Source of the DNA: UBA5976 sp037137575
GTDB lineage: Bacteria; Actinomycetota; Actinomycetes; S36-B12; UBA5976
Direction of reading: 5' to 3'
DNA length: 8,577 nt
Assembly: GCA_037137575.1 (NCBI GenBank)
Contig: JBAXKB010000045.1
Location: 1-8,577, forward strand
Below are positions 1 to 6,543 of the stretch, piece by piece. How positions within the stretch are numbered: position 1 is the first letter of the stretch; the number at the start of each line of letters is the position of its first letter. The position numbers and the translations under genes are program-made. The notes beneath the pieces are model-generated. The model made no database searches. It saw only the letters and a list, made by a program, of their open reading frames with translations, and was not told the origin of the DNA.

Positions 1-10
1 CCGGGCAGGC

Positions 11-1174
11 CTACTTGGTTACGTGCGCCAATGTCTCTTGAACTAGTGCGCCAATCATCTCATTTTCGATCAAGAAACTGTCATGACCATACGGTGAATG
101 TACAACTTTCAAAGCAGATGCGGTTGGAATTAGCGTGGTCAACTGCTCTTGTTGATAGATCGGGAAAAGTCGATCGCTGTCGATTCCGCTTACTACTACC
201 GGAATGTCAATTGATCCCAACACATCTACTACGGTGCCTCGGCCTCGAGCAATGTCGTGAGTATTCATGCAATCAGTTAGTGCGACATAGGTTCCAGCAT
301 CAAAGCGCTTTGCCAGCTTGACCCCGTGATGATCTAAATACGACTGCACCGCGAACCGCCCAGCACCGACATGGCGACCAGTTACGCCAGAGCTAAACGG
401 ATCTTCCCCAGTTTGGCGGGCTGTGCCAAAACGGGTCGCGAGTTCGTATTCAGTGCGGTAGTTGATGTGTGCAATTTGACGCGCTAACTGCATGCCGGTA
501 ATCGGACCAACTTCTTGGTCGTAATAGTCACCACCGTGCCAGTTTGGATCGTTGGTAATGGCTGTAATTTGTGTCGTGTTTGTTGCCACTTGATCAGCGC
601 TGGCAACTGCCGAAGTCGCCGAAATCATGGCGCTACGCACTCGACCTGGTTGCATGATTAGCCACTCCAGTACCCGCATGCCGCCCATTGAGCCGCCCAT
701 TGCGCTGGCGAATGTTTCAATTCCTAAAAAGTCGGCAAGTGCTACCTCAACAGCAACTTGGTCTCGCGCGGTAACCCGGGGCCAACGTGAACCCCATGCT
801 TTTCCATCGGGAGCGATACTTGAAGGTCCTGTTGTGCCCTGACACCCACCTAAGACGTTGGCACAGACGACAAACCACTTATTGGTATCTAGCCAGTGGC
901 CAGGACCAATCACTTCCCCCCACCAACCTGGACTCAATTGTCCTTCGGCGCTCGGACCAACTGCGTGTGAATCCCCGGAAAAAGCATGCTCGATTAATAC
1001 GGCATTTTCACCGTTGTACGTTCCCCAAGTTTCGTATGCCACCCGAACGTTCGGCAATACAAATCCGCTTTCAAGTTCAAACTCGCCAAGGTCAACGAAC
1101 TTTCGAAATGCAAAAGACATCCCTTCCAGCCACGCACCGGTGACTGGAAGGGATGTTGCTGCAAATGAGGACAT
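11..1174 (-). CDS. metX: Homoserine O-acetyltransferase
   Basis: MetX transfers acetyl from acetyl-CoA to the hydroxyl of L-homoserine, giving the O-acetylhomoserine used by MetY, in the cytosol. The 387-residue protein is an alpha/beta hydrolase of normal family length. Visible landmarks are VAYETWG (about 45-51), the LGGCQGTTGPSS segment (108-119) and the nucleophile elbow GGSMGG with Ser162. NDPNWHGGDYY follows at 208-218. Asp334 in the SDRLFP motif and His364 in YGHDSFL complete the triad. I kept the first ATG because actinobacterial MetX proteins usually begin with a TGAW-x-EG segment, and here it is residues 12-18; the inner Met19 would lose it. No good Shine-Dalgarno precedes this ATG, so translation may be coupled to metY, which ends 17 bases upstream. 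Acetyl rather than succinyl specificity is inferred from the pairing with metY. Confidence 0.95.
   Translation of the reverse strand: MSSFAATSLPVTGAWLEGMSFAFRKFVDLGEFELESGFVLPNVRVAYETWGTYNGENAVLIEHAFSGDSHAVGPSAEGQLSPGWWGEVIGPGHWLDTNKWFVVCANVLGGCQGTTGPSSIAPDGKAWGSRWPRVTARDQVAVEVALADFLGIETFASAMGGSMGGMRVLEWLIMQPGRVRSAMISATSAVASADQVATNTTQITAITNDPNWHGGDYYDQEVGPITGMQLARQIAHINYRTEYELATRFGTARQTGEDPFSSGVTGRHVGAGRFAVQSYLDHHGVKLAKRFDAGTYVALTDCMNTHDIARGRGTVVDVLGSIDIPVVVSGIDSDRLFPIYQQEQLTTLIPTASALKVVHSPYGHDSFLIENEMIGALVQETLAHVTK
1117..1156 (-). repeat. 13-bp inverted repeat early in metX
   Basis: In the mRNA, ACATCCCTTCCAG pairs perfectly with CTGGAAGGGATGT. Beyond one mismatch, three further pairs (CAC/GTG) close a short loop. 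The hairpin covers codons 7-19 of metX, and its 3' arm is followed by TCTTTT. It could be an attenuator, a processing or stability element between metY and metX, or a structure limiting early translation. The structure is seen directly; any function is inference. Confidence 0.55.
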
Positions 1175-1191
1175 TTAGTGAACTTCGGTAC

Positions 1192-2508
1192 TTATACGTT
1201 TTTAGCGGCTGCGAAACCAATTTCGATATCAGCCAAGATGTCGTCAATGAACTCAAGGCCCACAGCTAAACGAACCAAGCCTGGAGTCACACCTGCAGTT
1301 AACTGCTCTTCTGCGGTTAGCTGTGAGTGAGTAGTTGAGGCTGGGTGAATAACAAGGCTGCGTACATCACCGATGTTCGCCACATGGCTATGAAGTACCA
1401 GTGCCTCAACAAAAGCTTTACCTGCATCGATGCCACCTTCAATTTCGAAGGACAACACTGCGCCAGTTCCCTTTGGTGCGTACTTAAGGCCGCGCTCGTG
1501 CCAAGGGCTGCTTGCCAAACCTGCGTAGTTAACAGACTTAGCTTGTGGGTGAGCCTCTAAGAAGTCTGCAACCTTCTGCGCATTTGAGACGTGACGTTCA
1601 ATGCGAAGTGACAAAGTCTCTAACCCCTGCGCAATTAGGAAAGCGTTGAATGGTGCTACTGCAGCGCCAAGATCGCGAAGCAACTGCACGCGAGCCTTCA
1701 AAATGAAGGCAAGGTTTGCGCCCAAAATGCCGTTTACGCCAAGAGCTGGACCGTAAGCCAAGCCATGGTAAGACGGATCTGGCTGGTTGTAGTTCGGGAA
1801 GCGCTCTGGATTCTTCTCGAAATCGAAGTTGCCACTGTCCACGATTGCGCCAGCCACTGCTGTGCCGTGTCCACCCATGTACTTAGTAGCGGAGTGCACC
1901 ACGATGTCTGCGCCCCACTCGATCGGACGGATCAAGTACGGGGTTGCCACAGTGTTGTCGATGATTAGTGGCACGCCGTATTCGTGTGCAACGCCAGCAA
2001 CACCTTCGATGTCTAGGATGTCGTTCTTTGGATTCGAGATTGACTCGCCGAAGAATGCTTTGGTGTTTGGCTTGATTGCCGCGCGCCATGAATCTAAGTT
2101 GTCTGGATCATCAACGAAACTTACCTCGATGCCCATTTTTGGCAAGGTGTAGTGGAACAGGTTGTACGTGCCACCGTAAAGGCTTGGGCTTGAAACGATG
2201 TGATCGCCAGCTTCAGCGATGTTTAGAATGGCGATTGTTTCTGCAGCCTGGCCACTGGCAACTAGCAATGCGCCAACGCCACCTTCTAGGCTGGCAATGC
2301 GCTGTTCAACCGCGTCCTGAGTTGGGTTCATGATGCGGGTGTAGATGTTGCCAAATTCCTTCAAACCGAACAGGTTTGCGGCATGTTCGGTGCTGTTGAA
2401 GGTGTATGACGTGGTTTGGTAAATCGGCAGTGCTCGCGCATTTGTAGCGCTATCTGGTGATTGCCCTGCATGTATCTGACGGGTCTCAAATGACCATGTT
2501 GCTGACAT
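1192..2508 (-). CDS. metY: O-acetylhomoserine sulfhydrylase (PLP enzyme)
   Basis: MetY is a pyridoxal-phosphate enzyme of the Cys/Met metabolism family that condenses O-acetylhomoserine with sulfide to give homocysteine. The protein has 438 residues, normal for the family. It shows the N-terminal RQIHAGQ (10-16) and PIYQTTSY (28-35) blocks, YTRIMNPT (56-63), the cofactor-side ASGQAAE (84-90) and IIDNT (182-186), and the PLP lysine K209 in HSATKYMGGHGT. HPASTTHSQL and GLVRLAVGLE mark the C-terminal domain. I chose the ATG at 2508 because AAGGAG (2517-2522) lies eight bases upstream and homologues begin near here. An in-frame upstream start at 2556 would run into the leader RNA and adds 16 residues unlike the family. 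metX follows 17 bases downstream, and a SAM-IV aptamer precedes the gene. Confidence 0.96.
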   Translation of the reverse strand: MSATWSFETRQIHAGQSPDSATNARALPIYQTTSYTFNSTEHAANLFGLKEFGNIYTRIMNPTQDAVEQRIASLEGGVGALLVASGQAAETIAILNIAEAGDHIVSSPSLYGGTYNLFHYTLPKMGIEVSFVDDPDNLDSWRAAIKPNTKAFFGESISNPKNDILDIEGVAGVAHEYGVPLIIDNTVATPYLIRPIEWGADIVVHSATKYMGGHGTAVAGAIVDSGNFDFEKNPERFPNYNQPDPSYHGLAYGPALGVNGILGANLAFILKARVQLLRDLGAAVAPFNAFLIAQGLETLSLRIERHVSNAQKVADFLEAHPQAKSVNYAGLASSPWHERGLKYAPKGTGAVLSFEIEGGIDAGKAFVEALVLHSHVANIGDVRSLVIHPASTTHSQLTAEEQLTAGVTPGLVRLAVGLEFIDDILADIEIGFAAAKNV

Positions 2509-2516
2509 TTCTTTTG

Positions 2517-2564
2517 CTCCTTGTGCATTGTGGTCTCGGCGATTACACAGCAGCACCTAAGGAG
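2517..2564 (-). promoter_or_regulatory. metY ribosome binding site with anti-SD arm
   Basis: The metY Shine-Dalgarno AAGGAG sits in GCACAAGGAG (2517-2526). Upstream, CTCCTTAGGTGC (2553-2564) can pair with it: six pairs CTCCTT/AAGGAG and four pairs GTGC/GCAC, with a two-base AG bulge and a 26-base loop. This would hide the ribosome binding site. It lies directly after the SAM-IV aptamer, so it is the likely expression platform for translational shut-off. The pairing is read from the sequence; its regulatory role is inferred. Confidence 0.6.
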
Positions 2565-2611
2565 AACCTCGGGGCCGATGAATAATCGACGCCGGGGCCT
2601 TGCGCTTGCAA

Positions 2612-2728
2612 GACCCGCGCTTGCCTTAGAACACTGTGCTCTAAGACCAGGTCTTCACCTAGGGCACCCCATCGCGGTGGAAGGGTTGCCGGACGCCTAG
2701 CTAGGGCTTAAAGACGTCACTCTTGACC
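2612..2728 (-). promoter_or_regulatory. SAM-IV riboswitch aptamer
   Basis: The leader matches the SAM-IV class as I remember it from actinobacteria, including the Mycobacterium tuberculosis RNA. Near-identical blocks occur in order: GGTCAAGAGTGA, CCGGCAACCCT, ACCGCGATGGGGTGCCC, GGTGAAGACCTGG and GGCAAGCGCGGGTC. P1 is AGGTC (2725-2729) with GACCT (2649-2653). One pseudoknot pairs CCTAG of the P2 loop (2701-2705) with CTAGG (2658-2662). A second pairs CCGCG of the P3 loop (2673-2677) with CGCGG of the 3' tail (2615-2619). A further hairpin has CTTAGA (2640-2645) with TCTAAG (2625-2630). The class binds S-adenosylmethionine and lowers expression of sulfur and methionine genes, which fits metY-metX downstream. 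No U-run terminator follows, so control is probably translational. Confidence 0.9.
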
Positions 2729-2735
2729 TAAGGAG

Positions 2736-2763
2736 AATCTAACAAACATTTATAAATAAACAA
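2736..2763 (-). promoter_or_regulatory. Candidate metY leader promoter
   Basis: TTGTTT (2758-2763) lies 16 bases before TAGATT (2736-2741), which has TG one base upstream as in an extended -10. Transcription would start at about 2729, at the foot of aptamer helix P1. An alternative -10 is TATAAA (2749-2754), which would start the RNA near 2742. The stretch between the DUF4192 stop and this site is AT-rich, with no convincing terminator. Both promoter calls are weak matches. Confidence 0.3.
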
Positions 2764-2811
2764 AATCGTATGGGCATCATTTGCATATCGGTTGCAATAA
2801 GAATTTTTGTT

Positions 2812-3792
2812 CTAGGCGGCCCCAGCCAAACATTCTTCGTAAGAAACTGCTTCAAGCGATTCAGTCCAAACTGAAGGTGGCACATTATGACTGATTGCTC
2901 GTTCTAATAGTCGGGCAAGTGAATAACTCGGGTCCGCTTCTAATGCGCGATCAAGCGCAACTGTGGCCAAGGCGCCGTTCCCATCTAGCCAGGCACACCC
3001 AGCCAATGCAGTTGCTAGTGGCGCCACGTGCTCAACATGTGCCTGACTAATAGCACTTATTAATGTCGTGCGAATCGGCAGACGTAGCTTCGGGTGGTCC
3101 AACATTTGGCGCAAAAACCCATCTCGCATTTGAATGTCGGCTACCACCAAAGTTAATAGCGCATGTGCCTGCCAATCCCATTTCGCATTTTGATTCCAAC
3201 AATTCATCAGCAGCTCTAAAAAGGTGCTTCTAGCTGGAACTTTTGATTCGTGTTTTAGTCGCTCTTTCTCAAATTGCACACTTACCTCTTCGCATGCTTT
3301 GTCGCGCAAGGCTATTGAGCCCGCGTCTAACTTGATACTCTCAAGCCGGCTGGCCAAATCCTCGCGTGAGGCAAACGGCGCACTGCCAGCCAAGACAAAT
3401 TCCAAATCCGTTGCGGTCACAGCATCCAACTCGTTACCTTCGCATGGGCAACAGTTTGTGTCGTCGCACATCAAAGAACTCCATCGACCATTGCGCACCC
3501 AAAGGGCGTCTAACAATTGAAATTCCCGCACACTGGGAACGAGTTCTGTTAACTGATCAAGAGTGATCGCATTGTCTCGGTATGCAATGAGCACAACGTT
3601 CGACTTATCTGCCTGTCGCAATGTTGCTAATACTGAATCGGGTAGTTGAATGGGGTCATCTTGGGAATCGACTCGAGCTATAGTGAGGATCTCGTCATCA
3701 TCCATAGCAACTGTGACAATGCTGTTATTTGGATGAAATCCGATTAGGTGTGGCAGTGCGGACAATAGCTGGCGCGGTGAAGAAACAATCAT
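2812..3792 (-). CDS. DUF4192 domain-containing protein
   Basis: This 326-residue cytosolic protein belongs to the actinobacterial DUF4192 family, whose function is unknown to me. Family hallmarks are the N-terminal PRQLLSALPHLIGFHPNNSIV (6-26), a cysteine cluster CDDTNCCPCEG (Cys109, 114, 115, 117), and the C-terminal block with GALATVALDRALEADPSYSL (273-292) followed by PPSVW. The cysteines could bind a metal or form a redox site, but nothing here proves that. Length and both ends match an intact family member. The ATG start lacks a Shine-Dalgarno, but the next residues already match the family N-terminus. The gene reads toward metY on the same strand, 303 bases from its start. The riboswitch and promoter candidates between them argue that metY is controlled separately. 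Confidence 0.88.
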   Translation of the reverse strand: MIVSSPRQLLSALPHLIGFHPNNSIVTVAMDDDEILTIARVDSQDDPIQLPDSVLATLRQADKSNVVLIAYRDNAITLDQLTELVPSVREFQLLDALWVRNGRWSSLMCDDTNCCPCEGNELDAVTATDLEFVLAGSAPFASREDLASRLESIKLDAGSIALRDKACEEVSVQFEKERLKHESKVPARSTFLELLMNCWNQNAKWDWQAHALLTLVVADIQMRDGFLRQMLDHPKLRLPIRTTLISAISQAHVEHVAPLATALAGCAWLDGNGALATVALDRALEADPSYSLARLLERAISHNVPPSVWTESLEAVSYEECLAGAA

Positions 3793-3877
3793 TCACAAAC
3801 AATGCGCCCTGCAAGTGCTTCAGACAAATAAGTTAGCAACTCTGTGCGCGAATTGTGCTTGTGGATTAACCAGGCAC

Positions 3878-3930
3878 AAAAAGGCACTTAGAGGGCTGGC
3901 AGCTTCCCCTCCGCCAACACTCTAAGTGCT
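3878..3930 (-). terminator. Orphan hairpin with U-run, minus strand
   Basis: Read on the minus strand, GCACTTAGAG (3920-3929) pairs perfectly with CTCTAAGTGC (3884-3893), extended by one G-T pair. An inner TGGC/GCCA helix caps it, with a GGAGGGGAAGCT loop. TTTTT (3878-3882) follows one base after the stem, so it looks like an intrinsic terminator. No minus-strand gene lies upstream of it, because the neighbouring VOC gene is on the plus strand. It may end a small RNA or attenuate a long leader of the DUF4192 gene, which starts 86 bases downstream. Confidence 0.5.
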
Positions 3931-3946
3931 ATGAAAAAAGTTACGC

Positions 3947-3971
3947 CTAACTGACCCAAAAATCGAGTTAG
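3947..3971. repeat. Short inverted repeat in VOC upstream region
   Basis: CTAACT (3947-3952) and AGTTAG (3966-3971) form a six-base inverted repeat with a 13-base spacer, in the gap between the divergent DUF4192 and VOC genes. It could be an operator or a small hairpin. Together with the terminator-like hairpin it is all I can name in the 3793-4046 gap. I see no RNA gene of a known family and no convincing promoter there. Confidence 0.25.
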
Positions 3972-4046
3972 ACACGCCCTATGAGCCCCATTTAAAAAAG
4001 CGACCCCGAATATCACTTTGCAACCAAGATGTGCGAAAGTTTGGTT

Positions 4047-4682
4047 ATGCAACTAGACCATGTAAGTTATGCGGTCCGCGCCAGTGAATTAGCGGACACA
4101 ATCCAACGCCTCGGCGCCGACCTCGGAGCAGCGTTCATCGATGGTGGAAAGCACCCGCGCTTTGGTACCCGTAACTTCATTCTTCCCTTGTCTGGCGGAA
4201 CTTACATTGAAGTTGTCAGCGCACTTGAACATCCTGCCTCCGAAGCTGCGCCGTTTGGTCGCGCAGTTCGTGAACGGGCCGAAGATGGTGGCGGCTGGCT
4301 TGGTTGGGTAATAGCAGCTGAAGATTTAACTGCTATCGAAGCTCGCCTGGGCCGCGATGCTGTTGATGGCCACAGAGTCCGACCTGATGGTCAAGACCTC
4401 ACCTGGAAACAGATCGGCGTTTTAGATTTGTTAGAAGATCCAGCGCTTCCTTATTTCATCCAGTGGAGCGATGCCCGTCAGCATCCCTCAGTTGGATTCC
4501 AAACGCCAGTGAAGATCACCGAAATTGCGATGGCTGGTTCGCGTGAAAAGCTTGAAGATTGGCTAGGTGGCGGTTTAACCAATGCCCTAGATGGCGTTAC
4601 GTTAGATTTCGTCGACGGTGAAGAGCCTGGGATCTTCGCAATCACATTCCAGACCGCGCACGGCCCCGTCGTAATTGACTAA
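4047..4682 (+). CDS. VOC (glyoxalase-like) family protein
   Basis: This 211-residue protein has the vicinal oxygen chelate fold signature of the glyoxalase-like (Glyoxalase_3 type) proteins common in actinobacteria. It begins LDHVSYAV with candidate metal ligand His5, continues with HPRFGTRNFILPL (36-48), and has YIEVVSAL with Glu55 as a second candidate ligand. WLGWVIA (84-90) and PYFIQWSD (135-142) follow. VOC enzymes bind a divalent metal and act on diverse small molecules, and the substrate here is unknown. I placed the start at the ATG directly before LDHVSYAV, where relatives usually begin; an ATG at 4029 would add six residues. Neither start has a clear Shine-Dalgarno. The stop overlaps the convergent exonuclease stop by four bases. 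Confidence 0.82.
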   Translation: MQLDHVSYAVRASELADTIQRLGADLGAAFIDGGKHPRFGTRNFILPLSGGTYIEVVSALEHPASEAAPFGRAVRERAEDGGGWLGWVIAAEDLTAIEARLGRDAVDGHRVRPDGQDLTWKQIGVLDLLEDPALPYFIQWSDARQHPSVGFQTPVKITEIAMAGSREKLEDWLGGGLTNALDGVTLDFVDGEEPGIFAITFQTAHGPVVID

Positions 4683-5467
4683 GCCCTAGGCTTTAAAACA
4701 CTGGGGTCAATTGGCCCAAAAACCTGTTCCGATGGTGGCACGTAATGCGCGGGGTGACCCATGCGTGAGATTAGGTGTGGCAACATCTGCACAACTGCCA
4801 TTGCATCGCTAAATGCACTGTGCGCTAATCCCCCGTCGAGTTTGTACCGTTTGATCAATGTGGCCAGTTTGTGATTTTCAACTTCGTCACTAACAGAGCG
4901 TGACATCCAGTAAGTGCAAGTGCCTGGCATCAGGTTCAACTCTTGGCCCGCATGTGCGAATTCGCTTGCCACGAAGCGCTCGTCAAAAAGCGAGTGATGC
5001 GCCACAAAAACGGCGTTCGAGAATATTCTGCGAACATGATTTGTTATTTGAGCAAAAGTTGGAGCATCCAAAATCATTTGCGCCGTGATGCCATGAATTG
5101 AAGTTAGGCCAACATCGTTGGATCCGGGGTTAATCAAAGTGTGAAATGAATCGGACACAGTGCCATCACCAGGTGTTCTGATGGCAGCTATTTCAATAAC
5201 CCGTGCGCCCTGACTTGGCTCTAATCCAGATGTTTCAACATCAACAACTACATAATCCGTTTTATGTTCGAACGGAGCGCTGTCGGCGATGTTGCCGTAA
5301 TGCACGAAATGCTCGCGATAATTCGGCGCAGCGAAGCGAAGTGGTTGCTGCGTCACTATTTCTCGCACCAAGTAAGGGCTAAAACCATTGTTCAAATGTA
5401 TCGCGTGAATAAGTTGAAAACCTGCAATTGGATACAGAACCCGGCGGCGACACCCGAGTGGATTCAA
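4679..5467 (-). CDS. DEDDh 3'-5' exonuclease (DnaQ-like)
   Basis: The protein has the three exonuclease motifs of the DnaQ/RNase T superfamily. ExoI is VVVDVETSG with Asp76 and Glu78, ExoII includes AHHSLFDERF with Asp162, and ExoIII is HSAFSDA with His216 and Asp221, the DEDDh pattern. SIHGIT (123-128) is also typical. These enzymes remove nucleotides from 3' ends of DNA or RNA using two metal ions. It may be a proofreading-like or repair exonuclease, but the partner is unknown. The start is uncertain: the longest frame begins with TTG at 5467, with AAGGA directly abutting it. The first 70 residues match no domain I know. GTG codons at 5368 and 5356 are alternatives that keep the whole catalytic domain. 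Stops are shared tail to tail with the VOC gene. Confidence 0.85.
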   Translation of the reverse strand: MNPLGCRRRVLYPIAGFQLIHAIHLNNGFSPYLVREIVTQQPLRFAAPNYREHFVHYGNIADSAPFEHKTDYVVVDVETSGLEPSQGARVIEIAAIRTPGDGTVSDSFHTLINPGSNDVGLTSIHGITAQMILDAPTFAQITNHVRRIFSNAVFVAHHSLFDERFVASEFAHAGQELNLMPGTCTYWMSRSVSDEVENHKLATLIKRYKLDGGLAHSAFSDAMAVVQMLPHLISRMGHPAHYVPPSEQVFGPIDPSVLKPRA

Positions 5468-5486
5468 TCCTTAGCCAGGCATTGGG

Positions 5487-5494
5487 CTTATAGT
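5487..5494. promoter_or_regulatory. Overlapping divergent -10 elements
   Basis: CTTATAGT reads TATAGT on the plus strand (5489-5494, five of six consensus bases), six bases before the lipoprotein ATG at 5501. This fits a leaderless transcript starting at that ATG. On the minus strand the same core reads TATAAG (5487-5492), about 20 bases before the TTG start of the exonuclease. No good -35 is visible on either side. Confidence 0.35.
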
Positions 5495-5500
5495 GCGTAT

Positions 5501-6064
5501 ATGTACCCCAAACGACTAGTTCTTTGCTCTGCTGGCTTTATTTGGGCCCTAGTTGTTCTCTCCAGTTGTTCTCTTCTTAGTCGCTCGGATACCGCCTCAC
5601 CTAGTGATTCGCCGTCAGCTTCTCCAACCGCAACAGCGAGCACATCAAAATCCCCGATCGCATCTTCAGCTTCACCTAGCACCACCCCCAAAGTGCCCCA
5701 ACTAACTGCCAGCGCATCCCAAATCGACTGTCAGGACGGTACGGCCTACTTAATGTGGCAAGCCAACCACATATCTGGCAACGCGAAGATGAAGATTGCT
5801 GATCTACAGTGCGAAAGCGGTGGACCTAAGTTCGGTCAAGTCATTGAGACTTTCACATTGTTGAACGGCAAATGGGTATCGCAAGGGCTTGCATCCGGGC
5901 CAGACATTTCAATCCGAACCATCGGCGAGTGCTTGGATGGCTTGGTGAGCAAGCTCACCTGCCCTGCTCAGACGCTCAGCGAAGATGGAACGCAACTCGA
6001 TGGCTCAGTCTTGATCACTATTGATGCCGAAAACACCAGCTGGGAATTTACCGCTAACAACTAG
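5501..6064 (+). CDS. Putative lipoprotein of unknown function
   Basis: The 187-residue product begins MYPKRLVL, then a hydrophobic stretch to about residue 20, then lipobox LSSC with Cys23 as the lipidation site. It should be exported and anchored to the outer face of the membrane. Residues 27-65 are a Ser/Thr/Pro/Ala-rich linker with repeated SPS/SPT units, probably a flexible spacer. The C-terminal domain (about 68-187) holds four cysteines (77, 104, 144, 154) that could form two disulfides. I recognise no family. The start was chosen because the signal peptide begins there; the frame stays open upstream to 5264, but that part lies antisense to the exonuclease. The gene ends in a stop overlapping the convergent sixA stop by four bases. 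Confidence 0.8.
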   Translation: MYPKRLVLCSAGFIWALVVLSSCSLLSRSDTASPSDSPSASPTATASTSKSPIASSASPSTTPKVPQLTASASQIDCQDGTAYLMWQANHISGNAKMKIADLQCESGGPKFGQVIETFTLLNGKWVSQGLASGPDISIRTIGECLDGLVSKLTCPAQTLSEDGTQLDGSVLITIDAENTSWEFTANN

Positions 6065-6525
6065 TGAGCTCGCTCGGGCACAAAAGATTGTTGCGGCTGC
6101 CCATCGTGCAGACCAAATTGTTGCCAAGTCTGAGCGAGTTCAAAAACTACTGCCGCACCGGTCGAAAGTTCACTGGCAAAACCATGGGCAAAAACCAAAT
6201 CACTTACCCCAGGGTTATGGCCGATTATCAAAAGGTTTTCCACCTCTGGCGCACATTCACGAATCAGATGCACCCATTGCTCAGCGCTGGCGTTGTAGGC
6301 ATCGTCTGAGAATTGGACGGGACACGCAAGTTTTAACTCTTCCCAAGTTTGTGTGGTTCGGGTAGCCGTACTGACAATTGCAGAATCGATTTCAAATGGC
6401 AGCGACGCAATCCATTCGGCGCACTGTTTTGCTTGATCGCGCCCACGTTCAGTAAGCCGACGGACTTTATCTGTCTCTGCCAACTTTTCGGTTTTCGCGT
6501 GACGCAAGATAACAATTCGCTTCAT
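6061..6525 (-). CDS. sixA: SixA-like phosphohistidine phosphatase
   Basis: This is a 154-residue histidine phosphatase of the short SixA type. It has the RHAK signature at the N-terminus (Arg8, His9 as phosphate acceptor), LTERGRDQA (24-32), the ATRTTQT segment with Arg56, and IIGHNPGVSDL with His103. SixA removes phosphate from phosphohistidine proteins in Escherichia coli; substrates of actinobacterial relatives are mostly unproven, so the symbol is by similarity. It is the last gene of a minus-strand trio and begins 18 bases after the DUF2752 stop. There is no clear Shine-Dalgarno, which fits translation within the unit. Its stop TAG overlaps the convergent lipoprotein stop in the palindrome CTAG. 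Confidence 0.85.
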   Translation of the reverse strand: MKRIVILRHAKTEKLAETDKVRRLTERGRDQAKQCAEWIASLPFEIDSAIVSTATRTTQTWEELKLACPVQFSDDAYNASAEQWVHLIRECAPEVENLLIIGHNPGVSDLVFAHGFASELSTGAAVVFELAQTWQQFGLHDGQPQQSFVPERAH

Positions 6526-6543
6526 AGGTCAATTCTTACTTGG

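Noticed and set aside
2509..2556. Upstream in-frame start that would lengthen MetY by 16 residues
   Set aside because: It would place the start codon in the anti-SD arm, the added residues are unlike the family, and the inner ATG has an ideal ribosome binding site.
2574..2590. Hairpin GTCGAT/ATCGGC after the aptamer as an intrinsic terminator
   Set aside because: The stem is short and contains a wobble pair, and no U-run follows it.
2781..2797. TTGCA-N7-TGCAA as an operator upstream of the metY promoter
   Set aside because: The half sites are only five bases, they match no methionine repressor site I know (the McbR-type TAGAC-N6-GTCTA is absent), and such pairs arise easily by chance.
3884..3929. 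6C-type actinobacterial small RNA, because the plus-strand loop holds CCCCTCC
   Set aside because: That family needs two hairpins with runs of at least six C; here there is one loop with an interrupted run.
5264..5500. Open frame joined to the lipoprotein that would add 79 residues before it
   Set aside because: It lies antisense to the exonuclease and would bury the signal peptide and lipobox inside the protein.
6021..6365. Plus-strand open frame of 114 codons
   Set aside because: It overlaps the lipoprotein end and is antisense to sixA; there is no motif or ribosome binding site.
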